Shown piece after piece: positions 22,429-34,059 of a DNA stretch of 64,000 nt (the first letter of the stretch is position 1; every line of letters starts with the position of its first letter). Location of the stretch: positions 95,356,143 to 95,420,142 of the forward strand of contig NC_062220.1 of assembly GCF_902686445.1 (NCBI RefSeq). Direction: 5' to 3'. The notes below the pieces were generated by a model. It had not been told where the DNA came from and did not search any database. It saw only the letters and a list, made by a program, of their open reading frames with translations. The DNA comes from Sciurus carolinensis. Its lineage: Eukaryota; Chordata; Mammalia; Rodentia; Sciuridae. A program made the translations under genes and the position numbers.

Positions 22429-22830
22429 TGTTTTAGTCAGCTTTTTTGCTGCTGTGATTAAAGGACCCAACTAGAACAACTGTAAAGGAGGAAAGGTTTA
22501 TTTAAGGGCTCACGGTTTCAGAGGTCTCAGTCCATAGACAAGAGACTTTATTCCTCAGGGCTCAAGGAAAGGCTGAATATCATGGAGGGAGAATCTGACA
22601 AGAGGAAGCAGCTCACATGAAGATCAGAAAGCAGAGACATCACTTGCCAGATACAAATATATACCCCAAAGCCACGCCCCACCTGCCTCCAGTTACCACT
22701 CAATTAATCCCATGAGGTGATTAATTCGCTAATTGGGTTAAGGCTCTCATAAACCAACCATTTCTCTGAACCTTTTTACATTGTCTCACATGTCAGTTTT
22801 TAGGGGACACCTCACATCCAAACCATAACA
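22429..22830 (-). mobile_element. MaLR LTR (MST/ORR1-like), solo
   Basis: The plus strand reads 'ttttagtcagcttttttgc', 'aggaaaggtttatttaagg', 'gctcacggtttcagagg', 'ccaattaatcc'-like blocks and ends 'ctcacatccaaaccataaca'. This is the reverse complement of a rodent-type MaLR LTR. Confidence 0.88.
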
Positions 22831-23789
22831 GATGCAAGTGTAGATTTTGCTTTAAAAATGTATGTTTGTAAGAAATTCAGAGTCTTAAATTGATGACTGG
22901 ACATGATTTTGGTGAAGTGAGTTATCTCCTAAGCTCTTACACTGAATGTCCGCTACTCCTACACTGGTCTTACTAACTTAAAATGATTAGCCTCTGAGGT
23001 TTCAATAAAACCCCTGCAAATCTTTCCAGGTGGATGTTATGCAATTACAGACTTTGCCTTTGGTTGAATTGGCCCTAAACCAAATTCAGCAAGGACTGCT
23101 TTAGCTTCCAGCTTCTTGACTGCCATTTTTCTTTTTCTCTTTCTTTCTAAACTCCCACCAAGAAGAGAATATTTTAGATAAGGACATGTGTAAGGAAAAA
23201 ACCTGACTGAAGATGGGACCAAAAATAAGATGTGATTCACCTTAGGAGGAAGATACTGATGGGATTTCTCAGACCTTGCTTCTAGGTAAACGGTCTAGAA
23301 CACTTTCATCCCCATTCCTTGCAGATTATTTATATTTTATTTTATATTTTAGTTGTTCAATTTGGTGATTGATATTTTGAAACTGTTTCTCTCCCCCCTG
23401 ACAAATACCTTCTAGACATTTCATTTTGTAAAACCTTCCCAATTCTCTAAAAGCAGAGGATGATTTTGTTATTACTCCTACTCTCTTATATACACCAGAC
23501 CTAGAACATCTTGTATGGCTACTGGAATGCACCAGAAGATGCTCAAGACAATACTATGCTTCTCACTAAGAAAGGCAATATATCTAGTGTGTGTAAATTA
23601 TGTGGATTCTTTATAAACACCTCAAAATTATTTGGCAGCCCTTAGTACCCCAGGGTGGAAAAAATAAGAGCTCGCTAACAATGGAAAAACAAAACAAACA
23701 AAACAAACTGGATAACTGATCTTTCCAATGTCACTACTCTTGTCTACTTAATGTGTTTTTCCTTTTTCTTTGGTTTTCTTCCCAAGGTT
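22831..23789. other. Intronic sequence, nothing recognised
   Basis: A short (ACAAAA)n-like run lies at 23686-23707. No exon was seen. Confidence 0.5.
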
Positions 23790-24310
23790 CTGTTCTCACC
23801 CTTCTTTTTCTCTCGCTCTTCATTCTTGTCACAGGAGAACTCCTGAGGTCTGTGGTTTCCATGCTTACAGCTGCCAAAACTTTATTTCCAGTCCAGACCT
23901 CTAACTCCTAACCAGACATGTTCATTTCAATGTCCCTGAGTCACTTCAAACTGAAAAGGGACAGAACTGAACTCATCATCTTGATGGTCTATCCAGACTT
24001 ACCATATACCCTGCCTTAGCTCCCATTCAATCAACTGCCCAGCTCAGCATGGACTCTGCCACCTCCATCTTGTAACTGTACCTCTTTCCTTCCCACTGCC
24101 ACTGCCCTTCGTTCAGTACAGTTCAGTGTAGAGCAGTTCATTGCTGCTGTCCAGATTGACACATGGGTCAATGGTCACCCAACCCCAAGACAGATCCATT
24201 TTTCCTGGGGAGGAGCTCATTAATATCTAGCTCAGTCATACCTCCTCTGCATAAAACCCTCCAGCAAAATCCTCACTCCGCTTTCCCTGGAGTGAGCCCA
24301 CTTCAGAGCC
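23790..24310 (+). mobile_element. L2 LINE fragment (5' piece, split by L1)
   Basis: C/T-rich sequence includes 'cacttcaaactgaaaaggg', 'cagaactgaactcatcatct' and 'taaaaccctccagcaaaatc', in the order of the L2 reading frame end. It continues after the L1 at 24810. Confidence 0.7.
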
Positions 24311-24377
24311 AGTTTTTTTAAAACTGAAATTTCCAGAATGCATCTATCTGTCAGGAGAGAGAAGAAAACAATTTTCA

Positions 24378-24660
24378 ACATTTTGAAAATAAAATAGAAT
24401 GACCCAAATCATAGTAAACTGTTTTCATATATTTGTTGATCACCTGAATATCTTCTTCTGTGAAGTGTCTGCCTAGTTCCTTAGTCCATTTATTGATTGG
24501 GTTCTTTGTATTTTTGGTGTAAAGTTTTTTAAGTTCTTTATAAACTTTGGAGATTAATGCTCTGTCTGAGATGTGTGTGGAAGAGATTTTCTCCCATTCT
24601 ATAGGCTCTCTTTTCACATTATTGATTGTTTCCTTTGCTGAGAAAAAGTAAACTGCACAG
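24378..24660 (-). mobile_element. L1 ORF2 fragment inserted within L2
   Basis: On the minus strand this translates to a piece of ORF2p near its C-terminus: EPIEWEKI, then LISKVYKELKKLY, then NPINKWTKELGRHF and EEDIQ. It lacks both the rest of ORF2 and a 3' UTR, so it is a truncated or deleted copy. It lies between two L2 pieces and in the same direction as ELMO1. Confidence 0.85.
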
Positions 24661-24809
24661 CCTCTAGAGTTTAACATGTGCTTTTCCCTCTGTCTTAAAC
24701 ACTCTTCCTCATTTCTTACTGCTTTAGTGACAAATGCTATAGATATCTGAAGATGCAGTGCAGTTGTTACCAGCTCCAAGGAATCTTTTACTCCCATTAG
24801 CTACAGACT

Positions 24810-24990
24810 GATTCTTCTGAGTGTCTCCGTCTCACATTCTGCCAAATTTCCACCTCTGTTTGCTTCACTGTCTCCCTGTAGAAATTCTAAGATCCTTGTG
24901 ATTTGGGACTATGCTTTCTCTGTCTTTGTTTACTTAGTACTTAAGGCCTGATAAAATGTGTGTGGAATGCTTGGTTAGATGTAAAATGGT
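24810..24990 (+). mobile_element. L2 LINE 3' end (second piece)
   Basis: The order 'tccctgtagaaattctaaga', 'gggactatgctttctctgtc' and 'tgtggaatgcttggtta' follows the L2 3' end. It appears to be the continuation of the L2 at 23790-24310. Confidence 0.55.
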
Positions 24991-25190
24991 CCTCATCCAA
25001 TGGAGCGCAGTTACTGAAGTCACTGCGGTGGAACATCCTTCATCTCCTTACTTTGAAATACTGCACTGGAATATTATATTCTTGCTAGTGCCAGTTAATC
25101 ATTAAACATCCCTCCCAAACATGGCAAAACAAAACATGACCACGGGAGAAGCCTCCGTGGAGACGACGCCCACACATTTCAGGGCCTGGG

Positions 25191-25200
25191 CTAAAAATAA
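25191..25200 (+). promoter_or_regulatory. MEF2-like motif
   Basis: CTAAAAATAA fits the MEF2 consensus YTAWWWWTAR exactly. It lies about 110 bases from the first of three AP-1 sites. Confidence 0.4.
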
Positions 25201-25309
25201 GCCTGCAAGTGTGTGGGACTCATCATCATATTGTACCAGGAAATGTGCCCTCCCGTATTTAAAAATATACTTGTTTGGCTTGATTCAGGCTCCTCATTCC
25301 AGGCCTGCG

Positions 25310-25396
25310 TGAGTCACTGGAGAAACATCCTATTAGAGCGCACCCTGTGGATTGGCTTCCTTTGTATGTTCATGGTGAGTCACAAAAGATGACTCA
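25310..25396. promoter_or_regulatory. Cluster of three AP-1 sites (candidate enhancer)
   Basis: TGAGTCA occurs at 25310-25316 and 25376-25382, and TGACTCA (the same site in reverse) at 25390-25396. All three are exact AP-1 (FOS/JUN) consensus matches within 87 bases; the last two start 14 bases apart. A reverse CCAAT motif (ATTGG) lies at 25351-25355. Enhancer function is inferred from motif density only. Confidence 0.5.
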
Positions 25397-26058
25397 CAGT
25401 TCACACTTATGACAAAAAGAGCTTGCTTGCCCTTCCTTCCCATTACCCAGGGTTTTCAGGCTTTATTGGCACCTTGAAAAACATCTAAGGGAGCGAGGGA
25501 AAGGGAAAGGCAGGGGGCAGATGCAGAACTGGCATTACTTATTTTTAACAAGCAGCTCGACTTAAAGTGCCTTTTATCAGAGCAACACAGCTACACTTGG
25601 GAGGACCGACACATCCAAGCTCACATTGCTCCCCGGAGGTCAGAAACTGGACACTATTGCTCTGCCCTGTCAATCAATGGAGAGCAGGAAGGCTTAACGG
25701 AGGTCTAGAGGCTGCTCAATGTTCCTCTGCAGGTCTCTCAGAGCTGTGGTGACAAAATGGCAGGTTGGATCATACTCTCGGTCATCATATCCGAAGGCCT
25801 GGCCAAGGACAGACATTCTCCACTACAGTTAGGCAGTGAACATGAAGCAAGTTGAGAGGACCACCAACAAAGGCGTTCTTCTGCATGCCTTTCAAAGTGC
25901 TCATGAAAGAAATGTTTAGGTTCCATGACAGTTGAAAACGATAGAGGTTAATTCCTTTCATTTCATTCCAGAAAACATTTTTGAGTACTTATCCACAGAG
26001 GTAAAAAAAGACATGACTCCACTCAGGAGAACAAAAGAATAAAGTACGGTACATGATA

Positions 26059-26583
26059 CCCAGTCCTCTATTATTTACAAGGGAAATGCTCCACGACCTG
26101 CAGTGGATGACTGAAACCATAAATAGTGCCAAAATGTATCTATTCTGTTTGTTTCCTGTACATATATATCTATGATAAAGTCAAGACTTTCATCTTTTTA
26201 CTTAAAGAAAGCACTTTACAGCTTTTCTTTGGTGTATCTGAATTGCCAGTGTCACTACTCTTACACTTTGGGGCCATTATTAAGTAAAATAAGGGTTACA
26301 TGAGCACTGTGATACCATGACAGACAATCTGATAACTGAGACAGCTGCAAAGTAGCCAATGGGTGGGTAGCATATACAGTGAGGATACACTGGACAAAGG
26401 GATCATTCATATCCCAGGTAAGATGGAGGGACATGGTGTCATCTTGCTGCTCAGAATATGTATAATTTAAAATTTATGATTTATTTTATTTCTGTAATTT
26501 TATATTTAATATTTTTGGACTATGGTTGATCATGGGTAACTGAAACTGCAGGAAGCAAAACCAAGGATAAGGAGAGACAACTA
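26059..26583 (-). mobile_element. Tigger1-like pogo DNA transposon, internally deleted
   Basis: A TA dinucleotide flanks each end, and the ends ('cagtcctctattat' on the left, 'ggataaggagagacaacta' on the right) are inverted-repeat like. On the minus strand an ATG at 26277-26275 opens the start of a Tigger transposase: MAPKCKSSDTGNSDTPKK, with a stop about 36 codons in. The rest of the transposase, including the DDE catalytic part, is missing. About 525 bases remain, so it could only have moved with help from another copy. Confidence 0.88.
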
Positions 26584-27736
26584 TACCACAAAGGAAGAAT
26601 AGGTAAAAGATTCAGAGAGTCCAGAGCAAGGGTATGTATATTTTCTTAGAGAACAGGCATTTGAATGGGACCAAAATATAGGTAGGATCTATTTTATGGT
26701 TCTGAACGTGCTTTTCTTTCTGAACAATTTTCCAGTCAGGCACATCTCAAAGTCCATTTATATTCAAACTCCAAATTCCATAATCACTGTCACTTGGAAG
26801 TCTTTTAAATGCATACATATAAGACTGACTGCAAAGGACACAATTCTGTGCACAGTTCTGTCAAGAGTGGGTTTTTGGTGGCCGATAAACGAAGTAGAAT
26901 AGAGTCTAGCTCAGTCCAAATTGCTCTGCTTTCCAGGGGATCCTTATGCAGTGAATTCTGCCTCTGCTTTAATAGAAGTGGATAAAAATACTTGCCACCT
27001 ACCTACCTCAGAGGCACACTGCCAGGATGGATCCTGTTCACAGAACTCTGAATTCTTCAGGAGAAAAGTGCTTTATGAAAACAAAGCTTCATTATCAGGA
27101 ACGTTGGGTGAAAAATGAAGCAAGGCCAACATCTAGGACATGAGCTTAGGGGGAAATCCACCAGAGAGACACAGGATTATAACTTTCAAGCAAGTCAGCA
27201 TTCCCAGTCAAGGCCCAAATGTCCACCCCCAGGAAGTAGGGGCTTAATGGTCTAGCGTAATATGAATATATGAAGAAATGAGGCAAATGCATTAACGACC
27301 AAAGTTACTGATAAGAATAAAGAATAAAGAATCTGGAAAAGGAATTTCAATGCAAATTCAAATCCCATCATGTGGTATCAGGGACAGAAACACTGGAGGT
27401 TGGCAAAAATGGAATTGGTAGAGAGTCCAGAAGAGGACACATGGAGAAGAACGTTAATACCCAAGGCAGAAAGGGGTTGGTGGTCCAGAATATTCAGTGG
27501 TGCAGGATAAAGACCACATACAACAAAGGAAATGGGAGAACACTTTGTGAGCAACTCTAATTTAGATCTGAGATAAGAGGAGGGTGAAGCAGGGAAGTAA
27601 GATTGAGACTTAGAGGGGTTAAGTTAAAGCTCCTCTCTGGTGCAAAATACATGTGTGTTTTGGGGATGAATTGCTTAATTTCCTCAAACCTCACACAGAT
27701 GAGAGCATCAAAAGAGAAAATGTATAGTAACATGAG
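26584..27736. other. Intronic sequence, nothing recognised
   Basis: No named repeat or exon was seen. Confidence 0.5.
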
Positions 27737-28022
27737 CTGAGTTGTGTTTCTCAAAATCCATATGTTCAAGTCCTAACACCCAGTACTTCAGAATGTGACT
27801 GCATTTGAAGACAGGGCTTTTAAAGACACAAGGTAAAGTAAGGCCCTACTACGACACAACTGGTGCCCTTCTTTGATGAGGGGGTTAGAACACAGACACC
27901 CCAAAGGGAAGACTTTGGGAAGATACAGGGAGAAGACAGGGTCTACAAGTCAGGGAGAGAGACTCCAAGAAGAATCCAATCTTGATCTTTGATTTGTAGC
28001 TTCCAGAATAGTGAAGAAAAAA
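27737..28022 (+). mobile_element. MLT1-like MaLR LTR fragment
   Basis: The order is 'gagttgtgtttctcaaaatc', 'catatgttcaagtcctaaca', 'ttcagaatgtgactgcattt', 'gatacagggagaagacaggg', then 'gcttccagaatagtgaag'. This is a forward MaLR LTR lacking its last part. Confidence 0.88.
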
Positions 28023-29954
28023 AATCCCGGTGTTGAAACAATCTAGAGTACTTTAAAGAGCACCTTCAAAGATACCCAATGTCATATAAATGTTAGGATT
28101 ATTGTTGGTTCTAGGAAATAGTGGAAAATTAGGAGAGAGTTCACAAATTGGAACCACACGTTTTGGTTACGGAATTGTCTTCTCTTTTCAAATAGATGCA
28201 ACAAACTGGAGTTGGAGAGAAGCTTCTCTCAAGGATCTACTGGTCCAGAAGTGATATGGCTAGGGTTTAAACTCCCACAGCAGGGAAACATTCAAACACA
28301 TTTTTAAGAAATGTTATACAGAAGACAAAAAAAAACAAAGGTTACTTTGCAGATGGAATTCATAGAAATCATAGGAGAACGAAATCATCAACATAAATAG
28401 GGGACCAGATAGAAGGAGAACAGCGATAAATTGGTGAGAAATAAGGATTTTGCTGGTGATAAATACCAATGGGTTATTGTAGAATAGGACAAGTTTCTAA
28501 TAAAATAATAAAATGAGGCCTTGAAAGTTAATTTGTGGAATTTTCTCCATCCACTAGTTAAACTTGCAGCAAATAAAATGGGAACTGGCCCTAGGAAGAA
28601 GAACAGAACATGCCCTTTAATGTTTTAAGGAAAGAAATCTGTGATGAAGAGGTTTCTCAAGGGAATATGTTCGATGCCAACAGTTCTTGTGCATCATGTG
28701 GGAGATTCACACATGCTTTTCTGTTATTTTCAATAACTTTAAAAGCTTTTGTTGATTCTAGGTTGACATTTATGTTTACATTTCCTTTCTAGAGTCAGCC
28801 AAAATCTGATCAGCTGCTCATTCACTGGGTTCCAGCCAATTTTGTCCACCAACTCCCATGGCAGAGGAGATGGGAAAATAACTGAGCTGCTACCTGGAAG
28901 TCACCAACTTTTCCTGTGGCAAGGACTTAGCAAACAGTACCAGGAGTGAGTGGAAAGTGGGTTGGGGCAAATAACATTTCTGTATCAGAAGTCACAGAAT
29001 CTCATTAGCTCGGACCCGTCACCCATCCAAAATGCAGGTGTGGGTTTTTATGTTTCAAGATATCATCCTGTTCTGTCTGAGTGGATGATACTGAGATGCA
29101 CATACAGATACATTAATGAATGGCTTCAAGGTATGGTCAGCTTGGGAGCTGACACCTCTAAACTGTTAATCCTGAATAAGAGAATAATGGAAATTTTGGA
29201 CAAGTCCATCCATTTGAACAACACTGCCTGGAGATTGTATCTGAGAGGACAACAAATGTTCCCAGTCCTGATTTAACATAGATATCATGCTATAGTGGAA
29301 CCATCTGCTCTGGTCATCATCCCATATATCCTAATAAGATATATTCCTTAAATGTCCTCCATGGCTTCAAGGTTTTCTGCTAAGGAACCAGGCATAGACT
29401 ACTTCACTGGAAGCCAAACAAAATGAGCATCAGACAGAAGCCCCTAAGGCACCACTATCCTGGAGCCTCCTGTACCTGAACACTTGCCCAGTCCCCTCCT
29501 GTTGGTTCCAATGTTTCCCAGATTCACATGTTCTTGACTTTTCTCTGGTTTACTTGGCTTCTATCTCATGGAACACAAAATGCACTCAGTCACATGTTTG
29601 TCCTGCCCCTGTATGCTTTAGGTCACAAGTCATGAGAATATACTGCCTGGGCAGGTTCACATACCTAGGAACTCCACACCTGTAGTACCATTGTTCCTGG
29701 AACTGTTACTTTTAATTAAGTAGAAGTCTCCTGGAGGTGAGGGAGACTCTGTGTCTGTGGATGGATGTTCATGATTTTGTAGGATAACTTTCTGATTTCC
29801 CTTAATTCGTAACATGAAAGTTGTTGGTTTTTCTGAAAACTATAAGCATCACATGCACCTTGAATTCTCAGTAGCTGAGGACAGAAATGGAATGATGATC
29901 TAAACTTCTTTGCCTAGAAATTTTCCTTCTAATATTATGTTTACAAACTTATAT
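28023..29954. other. Long intronic stretch without a named repeat
   Basis: No repeat is recognised over about 1.9 kb. A 108-codon plus-strand frame at 28950-29276 has no recognisable domain and no splice context; a frame of this length is expected by chance in a window of this size. Confidence 0.5.
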
Positions 29955-30114
29955 AAGTCTGTTTGGGATTCCATAATAAAATGCCATAAACTGTAAGCCT
30001 TCACCCATCCAAAACACAATAAAAAATTTATTTTCTCACAGTTTCAGAGAATGGAAGTCCTAGATTATAGTTTCATCATGGCAGGCTTCTGTGACATCTC
30101 TCTTCCTGGTCTGC
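29955..30114 (-). mobile_element. Old MaLR LTR, first piece (interrupted)
   Basis: The order 'ctgtttgggattccataata', 'ccataaactgtaagcc', 'tttattttctcacagtttca' and 'tctctcttcctggt' is a reverse MaLR (MLT1-like) LTR, the same family as 27737-28022. It stops where a younger LTR begins. Confidence 0.75.
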
Positions 30115-30549
30115 TGTTATGGTTTAGAATATAAGGTGTCCTCCAAAAGCTCATGTGTGATACAATACATGAAAGTTAGAGGGGAAATGATTAGGTTATA
30201 AGAGACTTAACCTAATCAGTGCATTAATCCTCTAATAGGGATTAACTGGTTGGTTACTGTAGACAGATAGGTTATAGCTAGAGGAGGTGGTCCCTGAGGG
30301 CATGCCTTTGGAGTATATATTTTGTCCTGGTTGAGCAGAGCTCTTTCTGCTCCCTAGATTCCTGTTCCCAGCTGCTTTTATCCACCACACTCTTCCATGA
30401 TGTGCTGTTTCTCCTCTGGCCCAGAGCAAGGAAGTCAACCATCTATAGACAAAGGTATCTGAAACCGTGAGCCCTCAAATAAACTTCTCCTCCTCTCATT
30501 TTTCTTTTCAGGTCTCTTGGTCACAGCAGAAAAACAGCTGACTAAAATA
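30115..30549 (+). mobile_element. MaLR LTR (MST/ORR1-like), inserted in an older LTR
   Basis: The element runs from 'tgttatggtttagaatata' through 'gggattaactggttggttac' and 'gccctcaaataaacttctcc' to 'cacagcagaaaaacagctga'. It is the same family as 55846-56277, with which it aligns end to end. The older LTR continues at 30550. Confidence 0.9.
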
Positions 30550-30625
30550 GGCCCTATCTAAGTGCTATCCTATTGTGGGTTTGGGCTTCAACATATGAAT
30601 TTAGTGAGAGGGTCATACTTAAGTC
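30550..30625 (-). mobile_element. Old MaLR LTR, second piece
   Basis: The blocks 'ggccctatctaagtgcta' and 'gggcttcaacatatgaattt' are the outer end of the reverse MLT1-like LTR begun at 29955. About 150 bases of the family consensus are missing at the junction, so the insertion came with, or was followed by, a deletion. Confidence 0.78.
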
Positions 30626-30856
30626 CTTAGCACTGGGGAAAAGCTGAGATTCATGACTTTCTTCAAAGAATTAGAAAAATTTCTATATAATGTTTAGAAG
30701 AACCTCTGTTATAAATAAATATAATCTCGTTTGCAAAGGTTTTCACCTGGACAGAATAGATGGTCCTTTACGTTAAATACTAACCAAGAGGCAGGACACA
30801 AAGATTGTGACATTCATGGCCTGTGGTTAAATGATTTGTTTCAAAATACTCATGTT

Positions 30857-30942
30857 TGAGCTGGGTACGTGGCTCAGTGGTGGAATGCTCACCTAGCATG
30901 TGTGAGGCTGTGAGCTCCATCCCCAGCACCACACACACTCTG
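30857..30942 (+). mobile_element. ID SINE (tRNA-Ala-derived)
   Basis: The sequence 'gagctgggtacgtggctcag' with 'ctagcatgtgtgaggc' and 'ccccagcaccaca' holds A-box and B-box remnants of the ID family. The tail is a short (AC)n. Confidence 0.9.
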
Positions 30943-31580
30943 TGGGACATTCTTTCTCTAGAGAGAGCTGCATTGCCTCCATCCTTCCAGAAGCCTCCTT
31001 AACACTCTGACCACAGGCCAGGGGGCAGAGGAGATACAAGATGGTTTCCACTCTACCTGGTTCCTTGACGTACGCAATGTGCTCTGGGTGCAGACCACTT
31101 GGATGGAGAAGGCATGTAGCATACAGTGTCTTTGATCCTTCACTATTCCAGTTTGTTTTAACACTGACCCAACAAGGAGGACAACTGAAATGCTAAGAGG
31201 GCAGTTTTAACTTTCCAGTGACTTCACTATAAGTAAGTATAGCACAGGCACAGGACCATTCCACATCAGTCATTCAGCATGAGAGCTGCAGAAATAAGAA
31301 AGCAGAAAAAATGCCACCAGATTCCTGCATATTCTCCTTAGGGGAAAATTCTCCTTTTCATCTAGAGTGCACTTGTGCCTAATCCAGTCTGTAACCAATT
31401 CCTCTCCTCACTACTGACAATCAAAACTTAACATTCCTATGTTATATGCCTATCCACATGGCTTCCTGGATACACTCAATTTTGGGTTTTACTTATTTGT
31501 GGATATGAATTCATTTCCTTTCTATACCTGATCAACACCTTATTGGTTTAACTTAGAATATAGCTAACCAATTCTGAATA
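30943..31580. other. Intronic sequence, nothing recognised
   Basis: No named repeat or exon was seen between the two ID elements. Confidence 0.5.
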
Positions 31581-31593
31581 ATTAAAAGTGCAG

Positions 31594-31735
31594 GGCTGGG
31601 TTGTGGCTCAGAGGTAGAGCACTTGTTTAGCATGCGTGAGGCCCTGGGTTTGATCCTCAGCACCACATAAAAATAAAATAAATATGTTGTGTCCACCTAC
31701 AACTAAAACAAAATATTTTTGAAAGTTTTTTAAAA
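31594..31735 (+). mobile_element. Sciurid ID SINE with long A-rich tail
   Basis: An ID body ('ggctgggttgtggctcag', 'gcatgcgtgaggccctggg', 'gatcctcagcaccaca') is followed by 'taaaaataaaataaatatg' and 'ttgtgtccacctacaac', the tail form typical of squirrels. A target-site duplication brackets it: ATTAAAAGTGCAG at 31581-31593 and, with one extra A, at 31736-31749. Confidence 0.94.
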
Positions 31736-31857
31736 ATTAAAAAGTGCAGAGATTTATGTTTTTGCATTTTGATTAGAAAAGGTTACATTATAGTGCTCTT
31801 CAGTAGAAATTTCTGTGATAATGGAAATGTTCCCATGTATGTAAGTGTTGGGGCTAG

Positions 31858-31975
31858 AGTGGGCAAGTTGGCTGAATTTTAAAATTTTGTTAATTTCTCC
31901 TTAATTCAAAGTTAAATAACCACATGTGGCTAGTGGCCGAGGTACTGGACAGCATAGCTTTAGGAAGATGGACAT
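31858..31975. mobile_element. hAT-Charlie-type short DNA transposon fragment
   Basis: The order of 'gaattttaaaattttgttaa' and 'taaccacatgtggctagtgg' with 'tactggacagcatagct' is known from short non-autonomous hAT elements in mammals. The exact family is not assigned. Confidence 0.55.
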
Positions 31976-34059
31976 TCAGATTAGACACCTATTGACTGAC
32001 ATCATTCTCAAGCCACCAAATGAAAGCCAAGCAGAAATAGTTTGGGATCATTTTCCTCATAATTACCTGCTGGGGGTGATGTTTATGTAGGGGTGACTTT
32101 ATTAGGGTCAAAAGTAGTTGTGATGCTGTATGCATGATTCATGCATATTAGATCTTGTAGTGCAAGATGAATACAAGGGAACCCATGGATAAAAAGGGTT
32201 TAGTAACATTATGACAAAAACATTAATGATAAAAGAATAGCAAGAACATAATCCACAGGGCACCTGGCTGCTATTGCTATGTGCCTGATGTGATATGCAG
32301 AAGTCTATAGACGGTAAATCCCCACTCTTCAAGATAAGACATTGTTTACAGTAGGCCCTGGAACAAAAACAGCCAGTCACGAACTTGAAGAAGTGCATAT
32401 TTTACACACCATGTTCTTATTGTCTGTTGGTGTGTTTCTCTAATAGTGAAGAACAGGACATTATGTCACTCGTCAGCCAACACAGCAGTTACAAGGAACA
32501 CCCATCCCTTATATCTTCATGATTCTATAGCCTAAAGCTATATGAGAATAGGAAGTTGGCAGATCAGAGGAAAATGTTGCATATATCATAGTTAATGTCA
32601 ATGTTTTGTATGTGAAAGGAAAGAAGGGAAAACTGTACCCAGGCCTCATTGTTACACTGACCTTGGCTATCCCTGTAATGTCCATACAGAAAGAAACAAC
32701 ACAAAGATTAATGTCATCATTTGTCATTTCATAGCCATAAGCCTGAACAACATGAAGCCCTTATTCATCACACATAAACTGCAGGACCTTGAAACACACA
32801 AGGTCTCTTTCAAACAGGAAGGTCCTCACCTGCCTGGCTCATCTACAGTGAGCTCCTGAGCTATGGCTACAACAGGCAGGGGTCCTGGGAGGGCTTCCAT
32901 GGCAGTCCTATTGGAAGGTGTCTATCATGTCACTTGCATTCAGTTCAGCGCAAAACATTTTCTACTTTTCCTTTGTACATGTGTTTATTCTTCATTGCCT
33001 ATCCCTACCCTCTTGCTACGAGCCCCATTCAAGCCTCTTGGTCTGACATGTTTCTCCCTGAAGTTCACACCCAGAGTGAGGGAGTGGGGTGTAAGGTAGA
33101 GGCATTGTTTGAAAAGCATGATCAAAGAGACAAAATGCTGGGTTTGTGGCATGAGTCCAAAATAAAAAGTTTAAAGTGAAGCGACAGCACCTGGCTAAAG
33201 GAAGCAGTTTGACAAGATGAGTGTGGAGCCATGCAGAGCAGTAGCCTTAGTGGCCTGCACACCCAGTTAAAGTGGTGGAGCAGCAGCCACCCAGGAACCC
33301 ACTGCACCTGAATAGCTGCCCACAGAGTTAACCAGAGTGGTCATAGCTTTTCTAGATTTTTATTTTCTATCTGGATGAAACACACGTAGCTAATTATGCT
33401 TTTGAAAATAAAGAGATTCGTGATTTCTGTTTTACAACATGCTCAATTGTTTTTATGTTTTCCTGACAGCTCTATTTCATTCAAGAGAGTTACACATTCA
33501 CCGAGACTTTGAATTTCATATTTTAGTTTATGTTACGCAGTAAAAGCATATTCAGAGCCTTATCTTTTCAGAAACCCAGCTTGTTTGGGGCATACTGTAG
33601 CAACTAATTGAATATTCCTCTATTTAACCTTATTTCCATATTTAACCTTGTGGCTGCACTGATTTTTCTGTTGTAGTCTGATTTCTTTCCTCCTACTGTT
33701 AATTGGCAGAAGCACCATAGTCCAAAGCAGATCTGCTCAACTGCCAAGTGAGTGAAATCACAGCTGTGGTTTACATCTTTGGGCCCAATAAGCTAGAATT
33801 CCAGGTAGTGACTGGGGATCTGTAGGGAAAGATACAGGTTCTATGGGGTTAAGACACAAGAGATCTGAAATATTCAGAATCTGAGATGTCTTGAATCCAT
33901 TCTTTCTCTCAATAAGTCTGTGGGACACTCATCCAAAATAGCTGTCTCTAAAGTCCACCTGAATGGACCACTACCCTCCCTCCTAGAGTGACTGACTGGT
34001 GGCTGATGCAGTTCACTGTCATCTGTTAGCCTAAACCAATCATCCTCCATTAGCCTCTT
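31976..34059. other. Intronic sequence, nothing recognised
   Basis: No named repeat is recognised. Short frames at 32108-32398 and 32509-32727 (minus) and 32863-33179 (plus) show no domain. The last part (33860-34059) could be an extension of the L2 that follows. Confidence 0.45.

Larger units (their letters stand above)
25000..25930. other. Repeat-poor, CpG-richer intronic block
   Basis: No transposon is seen over about 900 bases in an otherwise repeat-dense intron, and CpG dinucleotides are more common than nearby. This is the best candidate for conserved non-coding DNA in the window. Short frames at 25121-25312, 25567-25752 and 25738-25926 look like chance. Confidence 0.5.

Noticed and set aside
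28950..29276. 108-codon plus-strand frame in repeat-free sequence
   Set aside because: No recognisable domain, no obvious splice sites and no conservation evidence; chance is the simplest explanation.
30857..31735. Functional tRNA genes
   Set aside because: The A-box and B-box remnants belong to ID SINEs; there is no tRNA cloverleaf or terminator arrangement.
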